Source: Planktophila sp965267775
GTDB lineage: Bacteria; Actinomycetota; Actinomycetes; Nanopelagicales; Nanopelagicaceae
Reading direction: 5' to 3'
DNA: 64,000 bases
Assembly (NCBI GenBank): GCA_965267775.1
Contig: OZ254140.1
Location: 496,001-560,000 of the forward strand
In this document: positions 40,689 to 48,844 of the stretch, in pieces
How positions within the stretch are numbered: position 1 is the stretch's first letter
Layout of the letters: the number at the start of each line of letters is the position of its first letter
The notes under the pieces: model-generated
Database searches by the model: none
What the model saw: the letters and a program-made list of their open reading frames with translations, nothing else
Told to the model about the DNA's origin: nothing
Position numbers and translations under genes: made by a program

Positions 40689-41594
40689 CTAAATGACGGT
40701 ACCTACACGCGGACGGGCACCAACGATTGCAACACAGCGGGCTGCGACCTTTGCTCCTGCCTCGAGGCCATGCTGCATATTCGCAGTTGTGGCATATGTT
40801 GCGATAAATCCAGCAGCAAATGAATCTCCGGCGCCTGTTGTATCAGCTACCTCGGTAGCGATTGCTGGGACGGTCACCAGGATTGAGCCTCGTGATTTTC
40901 CGATAGCTCCTTGTGATCCCCGTTTAATGACGACAGTTTCGCAATCTTCTAGGAGAAGCTCGAGCGCCTTCTCTGCATCAATCTCTCCGGTGAGATAGAT
41001 CGCCTCTTCTTCGTTGAGAATGATGACATCCATCAATCGAATCCATGACTTCACATCTTCAAGTGGCACTTGCATCATTCCACCGACCGAGGCTGGGTCG
41101 AAATAGAGAGGCAGACCGGCTGCTTTAATCTTTTCAATCATCTCCATGACACCTGGGCGGGAGAGTGGGTCAAGTGGTGAATATCCAGAGAGATAGACAG
41201 CGTTGAAGTTAGTTAAATCCGGGAGATCGCCGATGTGAAGACCGGAGTTAGCTCCATTATCGGGAAACATTGTGCGCTCGCCTGTGGGATCTACAAGAAC
41301 TACAACCACGCCAGAAGAGCCTTTATCAATCATTAAATTATTATGAAGAACGCCGAGGGCATCGAATTCGCTGGTGAGTGCAGAGCCGGCAGCATCATCT
41401 CCAACATGGCCAACGATTGTTGCCTGTGCATCAGTGCGTGTAAGCCATGAAGCCACATTTCCTGCAGCGCCGCCACCATGAGTTGAAATTCTTGATGGGG
41501 TATCGCTTCCGTAGTGAATATTCTCAGGCATCACGGCAATCTTGGTGATGACATCCAGCATCACATCTCCGATGCAGAGAACATGCACTGTCAT
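40689..41594 (-). CDS. psuK: PfkB-family kinase, probable pseudouridine kinase
   Basis: A 301-residue ribokinase-fold kinase with the two PfkB signatures: GGGAAGNVASWL near 40-51 and DTTGAGDSFAAGFI near 256-270, including the anion hole GAGD. The preceding gene in the operon is psuG, separated by three bases, so the substrate is very probably pseudouridine, phosphorylated to pseudouridine 5'-phosphate. PsuG then splits it into uracil and ribose 5-phosphate. The kinase could serve another nucleoside, but the pairing is well established for this pathway. Confidence 0.85.
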   Translation of the reverse strand: MTVHVLCIGDVMLDVITKIAVMPENIHYGSDTPSRISTHGGGAAGNVASWLTRTDAQATIVGHVGDDAAGSALTSEFDALGVLHNNLMIDKGSSGVVVVLVDPTGERTMFPDNGANSGLHIGDLPDLTNFNAVYLSGYSPLDPLSRPGVMEMIEKIKAAGLPLYFDPASVGGMMQVPLEDVKSWIRLMDVIILNEEEAIYLTGEIDAEKALELLLEDCETVVIKRGSQGAIGKSRGSILVTVPAIATEVADTTGAGDSFAAGFIATYATTANMQHGLEAGAKVAARCVAIVGARPRVGTVI

Positions 41595-41597
41595 TAT

Positions 41598-42512
41598 TTA
41601 GCGAGCAGTCTTAAGAGATGCAACAGCGATATCGGAAGCAAGTGCTGAGTTTGATTTGATGATATCGATATTGACCTTGAGTGATTCGCCATCAGAGGCT
41701 GTATGGAAATGCTCAAGCAAGAACGGCGTCACATACTTGCCATGAATGCCGGCCTTCTCTGCGCCTTCAAGACCGCTCTTCAAGATTGCATCGTGACGAG
41801 TGCGATCCATCTCTTTCTCAACAGGATTTGCAACAACAAGTCCATTATTGGTTTTCAGCGCAACGCGTTGTGCAATAACAGCCGCAATATCTTCTGCGCT
41901 ATTGACCTGATGCTCAATTGTGAAGCCAGAGTCAGTGAGGTAGAAGCCTGGGAATGCAGTTGTCTTAAATCCAACTACGCCGATAGCAAGGGTTTCAAGT
42001 CGTTCAAGCGTTGCGGCAACATCGAGGATTGACTTCACACCAGCGCATACGATGGTGATATCCAGTTGTGAGAGAGCAGTGAGATCTGCAGATTCATCAA
42101 ATGTTTCATTGGCGCCACGGTGAACTCCACCAAGGCCGCCTGTGGCAAATACATGAATTCCTGCAAGCACTGCCAAGTGAGCGGTAGCTGCAACTGTTGT
42201 CGCTGCAGACTTTCCACTTGCTGCAATGATGGCGAGGTCGCGACTCGATGCCTTTGCAATGTCATCGCGGTTTGCGATATCAACGAGTTGATCATCTGTA
42301 AGACCGATATGAACAACACCATCGAGAACTGCAATCGTTGCAGGAACAGCTCCACGTGAGCGGACAATCTCTTCTACTTCGCGAGCAACAGTTAAGTTGG
42401 ATGGACGAGGCAATCCATGGCTGATGATTGTTGATTCAAGGGCCACGATCGGCTTACCGCTCTTGAGAGCCTCGGCGACCTCGGGTGATGTATGGAAATT
42501 TAACTGTGACAT
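41598..42512 (-). CDS. psuG: pseudouridine-5'-phosphate glycosidase
   Basis: A 304-residue enzyme that cleaves the C-C glycosidic bond of pseudouridine 5'-phosphate to uracil and ribose 5-phosphate. Family marks are IVALESTIISHGLPRPSNL, ASGKSAATTVAAT, IHVFATGGLGGVHRGA and a C-terminal TPFLLEH segment. The length matches E. coli PsuG. It precedes psuK by three bases, forming a two-gene salvage operon for pseudouridine released by RNA turnover. The start CAT at 42512 leaves a 35-base gap to the divergent phosphodiesterase-like gene. Confidence 0.95.
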   Translation of the reverse strand: MSQLNFHTSPEVAEALKSGKPIVALESTIISHGLPRPSNLTVAREVEEIVRSRGAVPATIAVLDGVVHIGLTDDQLVDIANRDDIAKASSRDLAIIAASGKSAATTVAATAHLAVLAGIHVFATGGLGGVHRGANETFDESADLTALSQLDITIVCAGVKSILDVAATLERLETLAIGVVGFKTTAFPGFYLTDSGFTIEHQVNSAEDIAAVIAQRVALKTNNGLVVANPVEKEMDRTRHDAILKSGLEGAEKAGIHGKYVTPFLLEHFHTASDGESLKVNIDIIKSNSALASDIAVASLKTAR

Positions 42513-42547
42513 GCCCCGAACAATACTCGTGGGATGATTGCCCCGTG

Positions 42548-43657
42548 CACCTATCGCAGATCATGCCCTCAATTTTTGCGGGACTTCGCGTCGATGGGAC
42601 CAATGATTTCGCAGGTTGTGGCGAAAGTCCCACTGGCCGAGAACTCCTCTTTCTTATCGATGGATTCGGCGCAGATCTCCTTGCGCATTATGGTGAGCAC
42701 GCACCGATTTTGTCAGCGCTAACCCAGGCACATCTTGTTCAGACATCATTCCCATCTACTACTTCGACAAGTCTTGCGACGCTGACAACTGGTGAGATGC
42801 CAGGTGCTCACGGAATGATGGGCTACACAGTGCGCGTTCCACGCAGCAGCGGTCGAGTTCTAAATTCACTCAAATGGGATGAACGCGTTGATCCTCAAAT
42901 TTGGCAACCAGTTCCCACGCTCTTCGAGAGAGCAACCAATGCAGGCGTGACTGTTTCTCATGTTGCTGCAAAGCGATACGAAGGAACAGGATTTACTCGC
43001 GCAGTATTTCGCGGGGCTCACTATCGCGGTGCAAATGTCACAACTGACTTAGTTGGCGAGACCGTAGCCGCTCTGAAAAATTCTCCATCGTTTGTCTATC
43101 TCTACGTCAACGATCTCGATTCAGCTGGACACTCAGATGGCGTGGGTTCAGATAAGTGGATTGCAGCGCTTTCAAGTATCGATGCCATGGTTGCACAGTT
43201 GCTAGAGAAGCTTCCCAAAGGCGTGCGTATCTGGGTTACAGCAGATCACGGCATGATTAATGTAGAAGAGAAGATTGTGATGGGCGTTGATAACTCACTT
43301 CTGGATGGCATTGCAACCATTGCAGGTGAACCCCGCATGCGCCACCTCTATCTTCCGCAGGATGCCGACCTTGCTCCTCGGGCCGAAATTATCGCTCGCT
43401 GGGAAGAGACTTTGGGCTCAAAGGTAAAGATGTTTACGCGCGAGAGTGCAATCGCTGCAGGATTATTCGGAAGTGATGTCTCATTAGATGCATCAGAGCG
43501 CATCGGTGACATCATCGCCATTGCTCAAGAGAAGGTTGTATTACTTGATCCAGAGCGCGCCGATAAAGAAGGCTCAATGGTGGGTCACCACGGTGGAGAT
43601 AGCGCTACAGAATCAACCGTGCCATTACTCACTGCAGTTTCACATTCCCAACACTAA
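42548..43657 (+). CDS. alkaline-phosphatase-superfamily phosphodiesterase/nucleotide pyrophosphatase-like protein
   Basis: A 369-residue cytoplasmic protein of the nucleotide pyrophosphatase / phosphodiesterase branch. Metal-binding and nucleophile positions are in LLFLIDGFGADLL, the SFPSTTSTSLATLTTG nucleophile block, VYLYVNDLDSAGHSDG, TADHGMINV and GHHGGDS near the C-terminus. I chose GTG 42548 (VHLSQIMPSIFAGL), as actinobacterial homologues start just before an IMPSIFAGL-like segment; ATG 42566 is an alternative. The upstream frame would overlap the psuG start. The exact substrate (nucleotide or lipid-linked diphosphate) is unknown. Confidence 0.85.
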   Translation, partial: HLSQIMPSIFAGLRVDGTNDFAGCGESPTGRELLFLIDGFGADLLAHYGEHAPILSALTQAHLVQTSFPSTTSTSLATLTTGEMPGAHGMMGYTVRVPRSSGRVLNSLKWDERVDPQIWQPVPTLFERATNAGVTVSHVAAKRYEGTGFTRAVFRGAHYRGANVTTDLVGETVAALKNSPSFVYLYVNDLDSAGHSDGVGSDKWIAALSSIDAMVAQLLEKLPKGVRIWVTADHGMINVEEKIVMGVDNSLLDGIATIAGEPRMRHLYLPQDADLAPRAEIIARWEETLGSKVKMFTRESAIAAGLFGSDVSLDASERIGDIIAIAQEKVVLLDPERADKEGSMVGHHGGDSATESTVPLLTAVSHSQH

Positions 43658-44508
43658 GGATTGCAGCTAAAGCATTGCGCAGGGCCTATCACGGCATTGA
43701 GGACTTCTCCCGACTTGCTCAGCCCGCAACCTGAACAGCCCAAAATTTCTTGTCGAACTTTATCGGGATTGATATCGCCACATCCGCTGCATTCGACGCC
43801 TTTGATGTAATCGACGCGACCCCAGCCAGGTACATGGCATTCCGGGCAGAGCGAAGCGATTCTCCGTGCAAGCCGTTCAGCAGCCATTGAGATATTTGAT
43901 TGCCTACTGGGAGAGTGAAGGGCCCGAAAATCAGATTCAATTCGCGCTTGACCGGTAGGTGACTCCAGTGAGCAGCTTTCAATTGCACTTAATAGCGAAG
44001 ATAAATCGCTTATGCCCTTTACGACAAGTGAGCCAACTCTAGATTCAGGGCGAACAATCAAATGGTGACGAGGGAAATCTGCTTTGCGGAGAAATTCGTC
44101 AAGATCATCTCCGATACGCGCCTTGATAGTGGCGGCAACAATTTCATTGGATGAAATTGATTCGGAGATGACAAGACCTTTCTCGTCATCGAGGAAGAGT
44201 GCAAGTTCATAATCACATTGAATCCAAGGAATAACGGGATCTGCTCCGATAGAACCTTCGGAGGCGATACCAAACGGGATTCCCGATGCCTGAATTCCCA
44301 TGCGAGCTTTCTTAATTGCAGCCTCACGAGGAGAATCAACGCGCTCGATCTCCCCAGAGAATGTGCCGAGGAGATCTGTATCAAGGGGGAGTTCTCGCAC
44401 ATTCATCTTCAGATGAGATTGAAAATGAGAACGAAAGAGTTCAAGTTTTTGATGCTTACTGGTCAGCACTACATCTCGACCAGAATATGGATGGGATGAG
44501 AAAGACAT
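43654..44508 (-). CDS. DUF6671 family protein with C-terminal zinc-ribbon-like cysteines
   Basis: A 284-residue protein starting with HPYSGRDVVLTSKHQK, the signature of DUF6671. The central part is alpha/beta and the C-terminal 75 residues contain Cys pairs: C-P-E-C, C-S-G-C, C-S-G-C and C-F-S-C, forming two zinc-ribbon-like sites. No enzyme activity is established. It lies 14 bases past the winged-helix gene and is on the same strand, so both may share a transcript. The first four bases overlap the convergent phosphodiesterase gene end. Confidence 0.8.
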   Translation of the reverse strand: MSFSSHPYSGRDVVLTSKHQKLELFRSHFQSHLKMNVRELPLDTDLLGTFSGEIERVDSPREAAIKKARMGIQASGIPFGIASEGSIGADPVIPWIQCDYELALFLDDEKGLVISESISSNEIVAATIKARIGDDLDEFLRKADFPRHHLIVRPESRVGSLVVKGISDLSSLLSAIESCSLESPTGQARIESDFRALHSPSRQSNISMAAERLARRIASLCPECHVPGWGRVDYIKGVECSGCGDINPDKVRQEILGCSGCGLSKSGEVLNAVIGPAQCFSCNP

Positions 44509-44522
44509 TGCGAAGAGATTTC

Positions 44523-44810
44523 TTATTTGAAAATTGCGAGAAGTTCGCTAATAGGTTTATTAGCCTCAGATGGATGGCGAAACTTCTTACCTGATTTAAT
44601 GGAGTAGCTATTGCGCCGACCATTTCGAGTGATGGATACATACCCAGACTCTTCTAAATCAGCCAAGATGGATTGAGCGCGGCGCTCTGTGATTCCAACC
44701 GCCTCGGCGATCTCTCTTACCTTCGATTCAGAGTTGCGGCTGAGATGCACCAAAACATGGCCATGGTTAGAGAGGAAGGTCCATGTGCTATCGACAGGTG
44801 TTTTTCCCAT
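44523..44810 (-). CDS. small winged-helix DNA-binding regulator
   Basis: A 95-residue protein: helices and a recognition helix KVREIAEAVGITERRAQSILADLEESG with a following beta wing (YVSITRNGRRNSYSI). It resembles MarR/ArsR/Lrp-like single-domain repressors. I use ATG 44810 (MGKTPVDST), since the upstream part would lie within the inverted repeat that overlaps its own promoter. The gene is divergent from sbtA-like with a 72-base gap. A perfect 15-base inverted repeat there is the probable operator, so it likely controls itself and the bicarbonate transporter. Confidence 0.8.
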   Translation of the reverse strand: MGKTPVDSTWTFLSNHGHVLVHLSRNSESKVREIAEAVGITERRAQSILADLEESGYVSITRNGRRNSYSIKSGKKFRHPSEANKPISELLAIFK

Positions 44811-44815
44811 GGCGC

Positions 44816-44861
44816 AAATATAGCAGAAATTTGATACCTGAAATGTATTTCTGCTATATTT
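44816..44861. promoter_or_regulatory. perfect 15-base inverted repeat, probable operator between regulator and bicarbonate permease
   Basis: AAATATAGCAGAAAT (44816-44830) and ATTTCTGCTATATTT (44847-44861) are exact reverse complements with 16 bases between. It spans nearly the whole divergent promoter. Half-sites 31 bases apart (about three helical turns) could bind two dimers on the same face. Confidence 0.8.
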
Positions 44862-44882
44862 CTCCAAAACTCTGGAGGTCTT

Positions 44883-45854
44883 ATGTCAGGTCAATCTTTA
44901 TTGGCGAGCAATCTGTTATCGGTTCCGGTCCTTGTTTTTGTATTGGGCGTCCTGGCGGCCTTGGCTCAAAGCGATCTCCGCCTTCCCGATCCGGTTTACC
45001 AGGCAATCTCAATCTTCCTCCTCTTCGGAATTGGACTGAAGGGTGGACATTCACTCAAAGAGATTGCATTTTCAGATTTTATTTCACCCGCACTTGCCGT
45101 TCTTATTCTCGGAACGCTTGTACCTGCCTCAGCATTCTTTGCCTTGAGATTGATCAAGAACCTCAGTCGCGTGGATCGAGGAGCGTTTGCTGCTCACTAT
45201 GGTTCAACCTCACTGGTTACCTTCACCGCTGGCCTCGTCTACTTAGAGAGCCGGGCTATCGAAGTAGAACCCTTTGCAACAGCGCTACTGACTTTGATGG
45301 AGATCCCAGGAATAGTCGTGGGAATTTACCTTGGCTCACGAGGAATCAAAGCTTCCGTGAAGTGGAGAGAGACTCTTATCGAGACCCTCACGGGCAAGAC
45401 AATTACCTTGCTTGTAGGTGGCCTATTTATCGGTTACTTCGCATCTGAAGTTGGTTATCAGAAGGCTTCGCCATTCTTTATCGATCTGCAATCGGGAGTC
45501 CTTGCCCTCTTTCTACTCCATCTTGGTTTTATCGCGGGAAGTCAATTGCATCAGATGAAGAGCGCAGGTGTTCGAGTGGCAATCTTCAGTATCTTCTTCC
45601 CGATTTTTGCCGGCACATTAGGCGTGATTGCAGGAAACTTTGCCGGACTCTCGATAGGTGGTGCAACGATTCTCGGAATTCTGGCAGCGAGCGCTTCTTA
45701 TATTGCAGCACCCGCTGCTGTCTCTCTGGGTCTGCCATCGGCCAAAGGATCGCTTGCACTATTTGCAAGTATTGGGATTACTTTCCCATTCAATCTTCTT
45801 GTGGGAATTCCGCTCTATCTTGAGATTGCGAAGTTACTTGCAGAGGTGATGTGA
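44883..45854 (+). CDS. SbtA-type sodium-dependent bicarbonate permease (DUF897)
   Basis: A 323-residue membrane protein with about 10 helices, matching the SbtA/DUF897 family of Na+/bicarbonate symporters. Telling segments are FLLFGIGLKGGHSLKE, AFAAHYGSTSLVTF, TLMEIPGIVVGIYLG, LGFIAGSQLHQMK and YIAAPAAVSLGLPSAKGSLALFAS. In cyanobacteria SbtA concentrates inorganic carbon; here it may feed carboxylases in heterotrophic or light-assisted growth. Divergent from a winged-helix regulator with a shared operator. The cyanobacterial partner SbtB is not present in the window. Confidence 0.88.
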   Translation: MSGQSLLASNLLSVPVLVFVLGVLAALAQSDLRLPDPVYQAISIFLLFGIGLKGGHSLKEIAFSDFISPALAVLILGTLVPASAFFALRLIKNLSRVDRGAFAAHYGSTSLVTFTAGLVYLESRAIEVEPFATALLTLMEIPGIVVGIYLGSRGIKASVKWRETLIETLTGKTITLLVGGLFIGYFASEVGYQKASPFFIDLQSGVLALFLLHLGFIAGSQLHQMKSAGVRVAIFSIFFPIFAGTLGVIAGNFAGLSIGGATILGILAASASYIAAPAAVSLGLPSAKGSLALFASIGITFPFNLLVGIPLYLEIAKLLAEVM

Positions 45855-45855
45855 G

Positions 45856-46722
45856 TTAGTTGTTGTCGAAATCTTCTTCAGACTCAGTCGCATCAGCAAC
45901 GGGAGCCTTTGAGCCAAACATAATTTCATCCCATGAAGGAATCTTTGCGCGAGCTACAACGCCATCTTCTGAATCTGCAGCTGTAGGTGTATCGCGAATA
46001 GCAACAAGACGTGGTGTCTCTGGCTTCTCTTCCTCAACAACAACAGGGGAGAAGAGTGAACTAGCGCCAGGAAGTTCAACCGGTGCCGGTGTCTCATTGC
46101 GTGAAGGATGTGTTGGTTCGGCATTGATAAAGCCTGGCTCGATTACGCGAGCAGGTGCTTCTTCGCCAATGAGCCATGCACCGTTGTCATCTGTGGGATT
46201 GATGGTGCGACGTGATGTATCAAAGTTCCAGGTTGCGATTCCATTGCCATCGCGGTTTGGGTAGTGAAGTTCGATATGCCATGTTGCATCTGGAAGGCGC
46301 CATGTGTTCCAAGAAAGATCATCTGCATCTACTCCACGAGGAACTAACTTTCCGATTACTGCTTCAAGGAAAGAGATATCAAGGCGAGTGGAATCTTTAC
46401 GAAGACCAGCAGAACGTGCCTGAGAGAGAATATATTCACGCTCTTGCAAGATGGGACCTGAGAAACGAGCAACCTTGTCGACCGTTGTATTACCTTCGCG
46501 AGCAATTACCTCTGGTGCATCACCAGCGCGAAGTCGGCGTTGAATTTCCTTAACCGAAACTGTCGCCTCTTGATCTGCCGACTGAACAGCAGAGAGGCGT
46601 GGTTGATTTACTGTGGCACGGAGAGTGTCGCTAATGCGAAGAGAGAATTCGACGCCATCGTTATCAACCAATGTGAGATGGGTGCCTTCATTGTTCTTGC
46701 CATTTAATCGGAGCTCACTCAT
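45856..46722 (-). CDS. sepH: SepH (DUF3071), septation protein
   Basis: A 288-residue cell-division factor of actinobacteria that binds FtsZ and promotes its assembly. The DUF3071 N-terminal domain starts MSELRLNGKNNEGTHLTLVD and contains the helix-turn-helix-like VSVKEIQRRLRAGDAPEVIAREG. A long Pro/Glu/Thr-rich segment follows, ending in an acidic tail. I chose the ATG at 46722, where the SepH consensus starts; the longer frame would extend to 46791. The inositol monophosphatase gene is divergent. Confidence 0.92.
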   Translation of the reverse strand: MSELRLNGKNNEGTHLTLVDNDGVEFSLRISDTLRATVNQPRLSAVQSADQEATVSVKEIQRRLRAGDAPEVIAREGNTTVDKVARFSGPILQEREYILSQARSAGLRKDSTRLDISFLEAVIGKLVPRGVDADDLSWNTWRLPDATWHIELHYPNRDGNGIATWNFDTSRRTINPTDDNGAWLIGEEAPARVIEPGFINAEPTHPSRNETPAPVELPGASSLFSPVVVEEEKPETPRLVAIRDTPTAADSEDGVVARAKIPSWDEIMFGSKAPVADATESEEDFDNN

Positions 46723-46779
46723 ACCCGCAGAATAACCGATGGGGTGAGAATAACTGATGAGGCAGGTAGAATTGAGGCT

Positions 46780-47553
46780 ATGACTGCTCACAACACCGCT
46801 GAACTTCTCGCACTCGCCCAGCGCGTTGGTCGGGAGGCAGCTGCGATGTTGAGCGAGCGCCCAGCCGAACTTGAAGTCAACACCAAGTCGACAGCAATCG
46901 ATGTCGTAACTCAGATGGATATCAAGGTCGAAGCATTTATCGTCAAAGAACTCTTAGCCGCCCGCCCGCAGGATGGATTGATCGGCGAAGAAGGTGCAGA
47001 GCGCGCGAGCCAATCTGGAATCACATGGGTCATCGATCCGCTCGATGGCACCGTCAACTATCTCTATGACCTACCCGGCTGGAATGTCTCTATCGCAGCT
47101 AAGGATGAAGAAGGTCAACTGATTGGCGTAGTGACCGCACCGAGCATTAATTCAACCTGGTGGGCCGTCCGCGGCGAGGGCGCCTTCCATAATGGAAAGC
47201 GCATCTACTGCAACGATCCGATTGAACTCGACCGAGCGATGCTCGCTACAGGCTTCCAATATGACACCGCCCATCGCGGGGCACAGATTGAGCATGTCTC
47301 AAAGCTCCTGCCGCTCATCCGTGACCTACGCCGTAATGGAGCAGCTGCGGTCGACCTCTGCCATGTGGCGATGGGTCGAGTCGATGGCTACTTTGAGCAT
47401 GGCCTCAAGGAGTGGGATTGGGCAGCTGGCGGGCTCATTGCCCTCGAGGCTGGCGCTCGCTTCGCCCTCTATGGCCAGGCTCCCTACATGATGACTCTCG
47501 CCGCCGGCCCACGCCTCTTTACCGAGCTGGAGGGCTTCCTCGCCCTAGCTTGA
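46780..47553 (+). CDS. inositol monophosphatase family phosphatase
   Basis: A 257-residue magnesium-dependent phosphatase. The family motifs are present: GEEGAERASQSG for the first metal ligand (Glu), WVIDPLDGTVNYLYDLPGW for the Asp pair, and the C-terminal KEWDWAAGGLIALEAGA segment. I chose ATG 46780, after which the residues match family N-termini. It could act on inositol phosphate, fructose 1,6-bisphosphate or PAPS/NADP-type substrates; actinobacterial members are usually inositol or histidinol-phosphate phosphatases. It is 91 bases upstream of rplS. Confidence 0.92.
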   Translation: MTAHNTAELLALAQRVGREAAAMLSERPAELEVNTKSTAIDVVTQMDIKVEAFIVKELLAARPQDGLIGEEGAERASQSGITWVIDPLDGTVNYLYDLPGWNVSIAAKDEEGQLIGVVTAPSINSTWWAVRGEGAFHNGKRIYCNDPIELDRAMLATGFQYDTAHRGAQIEHVSKLLPLIRDLRRNGAAAVDLCHVAMGRVDGYFEHGLKEWDWAAGGLIALEAGARFALYGQAPYMMTLAAGPRLFTELEGFLALA

Positions 47554-47644
47554 GGAGTTCACCCGATTTTCACCTCAGGGGTCTCCTGTGGCAAGATACG
47601 CAGTCTGCGCGGCAATTCCGCGCCTAAGTAATAAAGGACAGATC

Positions 47645-48163
47645 ATGAACATTCTCGACGTCGTAGACGCAGCATCACTCCGCAAGGACATCCCACAGTT
47701 CCGTGCAGGCGATGAGCTCAAGATTCACGTCCGTGTTATCGAAGGTAACAAGTCACGTCTTCAGGTATTCCAGGGTGTAGTCATCCGTCGTCAGGGCGAT
47801 GGCGTCCGCGAGACATTCACAATCCGTAAGGTTTCATACGGCGTTGGCGTTGAGCGTACATTCCCAGTGCACACACCAGTGATTGAAAAGATTGAACTCG
47901 TCCAGAAGGGCGATGTACGTCGTGCAAAGCTTTACTACCTCCGCGACCTTCGCGGTAAGGCTGCAAAGATTCGCGAAAAGCGTGATGGCATTGTTGGTTA
48001 CGGCGATGGAATCCTTTCAACTCCAGAACCTGTAGTTGTTCCAGTTGTTGAGGAAGCTCCAGTAGTCGAGGCTCCAGCGGCAGAAGCAGTAGTAGAAGCT
48101 CCAGCGGCAGTTGAAACACCAGCAGCAGAAGTACCAGCTGCTGATGCAACTTCAGCTGAGTAA
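47645..48163 (+). CDS. rplS: 50S ribosomal protein L19 with an acidic/Ala-Pro-rich tail
   Basis: A 172-residue ribosomal protein at the interface of the large and small subunits. The conserved 115-residue core spans MNILDVVDAASLRKDIPQFRAGD to AKLYYLRDLRGKAAKIREKR. The ATG at 47645 has AAAGGA seven to twelve bases upstream. The last 50 residues are a Val/Ala/Glu/Pro-rich tail not found in E. coli L19 (115 residues). Many actinobacterial L19 proteins have no such tail or a shorter one. Its stop codon TAA is at 48161-48163, touching the presumed lepB start region. Confidence 0.96.
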   Translation: MNILDVVDAASLRKDIPQFRAGDELKIHVRVIEGNKSRLQVFQGVVIRRQGDGVRETFTIRKVSYGVGVERTFPVHTPVIEKIELVQKGDVRRAKLYYLRDLRGKAAKIREKRDGIVGYGDGILSTPEPVVVPVVEEAPVVEAPAAEAVVEAPAAVETPAAEVPAADATSAE

Positions 48164-48840
48164 AAATTTCTAAGTACCTGCCTCGTAAGGGCTCGTTCTT
48201 TCGCGAGTTCCCTGTACTTGTCATTATTGCGCTCGCTGTTTCTCTTCTCATCAAGACTTTCTTGGTGCAGTTCTTCTATATCCCTTCAGGATCAATGCAG
48301 AACACTTTGCAAATCAATGATCGCGTTGCAGTAAATAAGATTCCATTTATCTCCAAGTCAATTGATCGTGGAGATGTAGTTGTATTCCGCGATCCTGCCA
48401 ATTGGTTGCCACAACCTGTTGAAGCAACTCAGGGAAATGTCGTTATCTCAAAGGTTAAAGAGGCCCTTGTCTTTGCAGGAGTACTTCCAAACCCAGCGAA
48501 ACAATTTTTAGTCAAGCGCGTTATTGGCGTTGCAGGCGACAAGATCATCTGTTGCGATGCCAAGGGCGGACTCACAATTAACGGCAAGTCAACGAATGAG
48601 CCATATATCTTCGCTGGCAATAAGCCATCTGAGATGAACTTTAATGTGACTGTTCCTGAGGGCAAGATCTGGGTAATGGGTGATCACCGCGGAGCATCTG
48701 CAGATTCTCGTTACCACCAAGATGATGTCAACAATGGAATGGTTCCTATCTCAAAGGTAACTGGTCGAGTCTTTGGAATCATCTGGCCTTTTAAGAACGC
48801 GGGCTTTGTTCCTTCGCACGATCCACTCGCAACAAAGTAA
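48160..48840 (+). CDS. lepB: type I signal peptidase, with no standard start codon in frame
   Basis: Membrane protease that removes signal peptides from exported proteins. If it starts at 48160 it has 226 residues: a cytoplasmic KYLPRKGSFFREF stretch, a transmembrane helix (PVLVIIALAVSLLIKTF), catalytic Ser45 in IPSGSMQNTL and Lys119 in FLVKRVIGVAGDKI, then box E GDHRGASADSR. In-frame codons upstream of the helix are GTA 48160, ATT 48166 and CTG 48178; none is ATG, GTG or TTG. The first standard start, TTG 48262, would omit the whole anchor. A single G-to-A change of a GTG (giving GTAA rather than GTGA overlap) is the simplest explanation. I therefore mark the start as uncertain. Confidence 0.85.
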   Translation, partial: VKISKYLPRKGSFFREFPVLVIIALAVSLLIKTFLVQFFYIPSGSMQNTLQINDRVAVNKIPFISKSIDRGDVVVFRDPANWLPQPVEATQGNVVISKVKEALVFAGVLPNPAKQFLVKRVIGVAGDKIICCDAKGGLTINGKSTNEPYIFAGNKPSEMNFNVTVPEGKIWVMGDHRGASADSRYHQDDVNNGMVPISKVTGRVFGIIWPFKNAGFVPSHDPLATK

Positions 48841-48844
48841 TTTC

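Noticed and set aside
48262..48840. lepB starting at TTG 48262
   Set aside because: This start would remove the membrane anchor and leave the catalytic Ser too near the N-terminus; upstream codons match the family.
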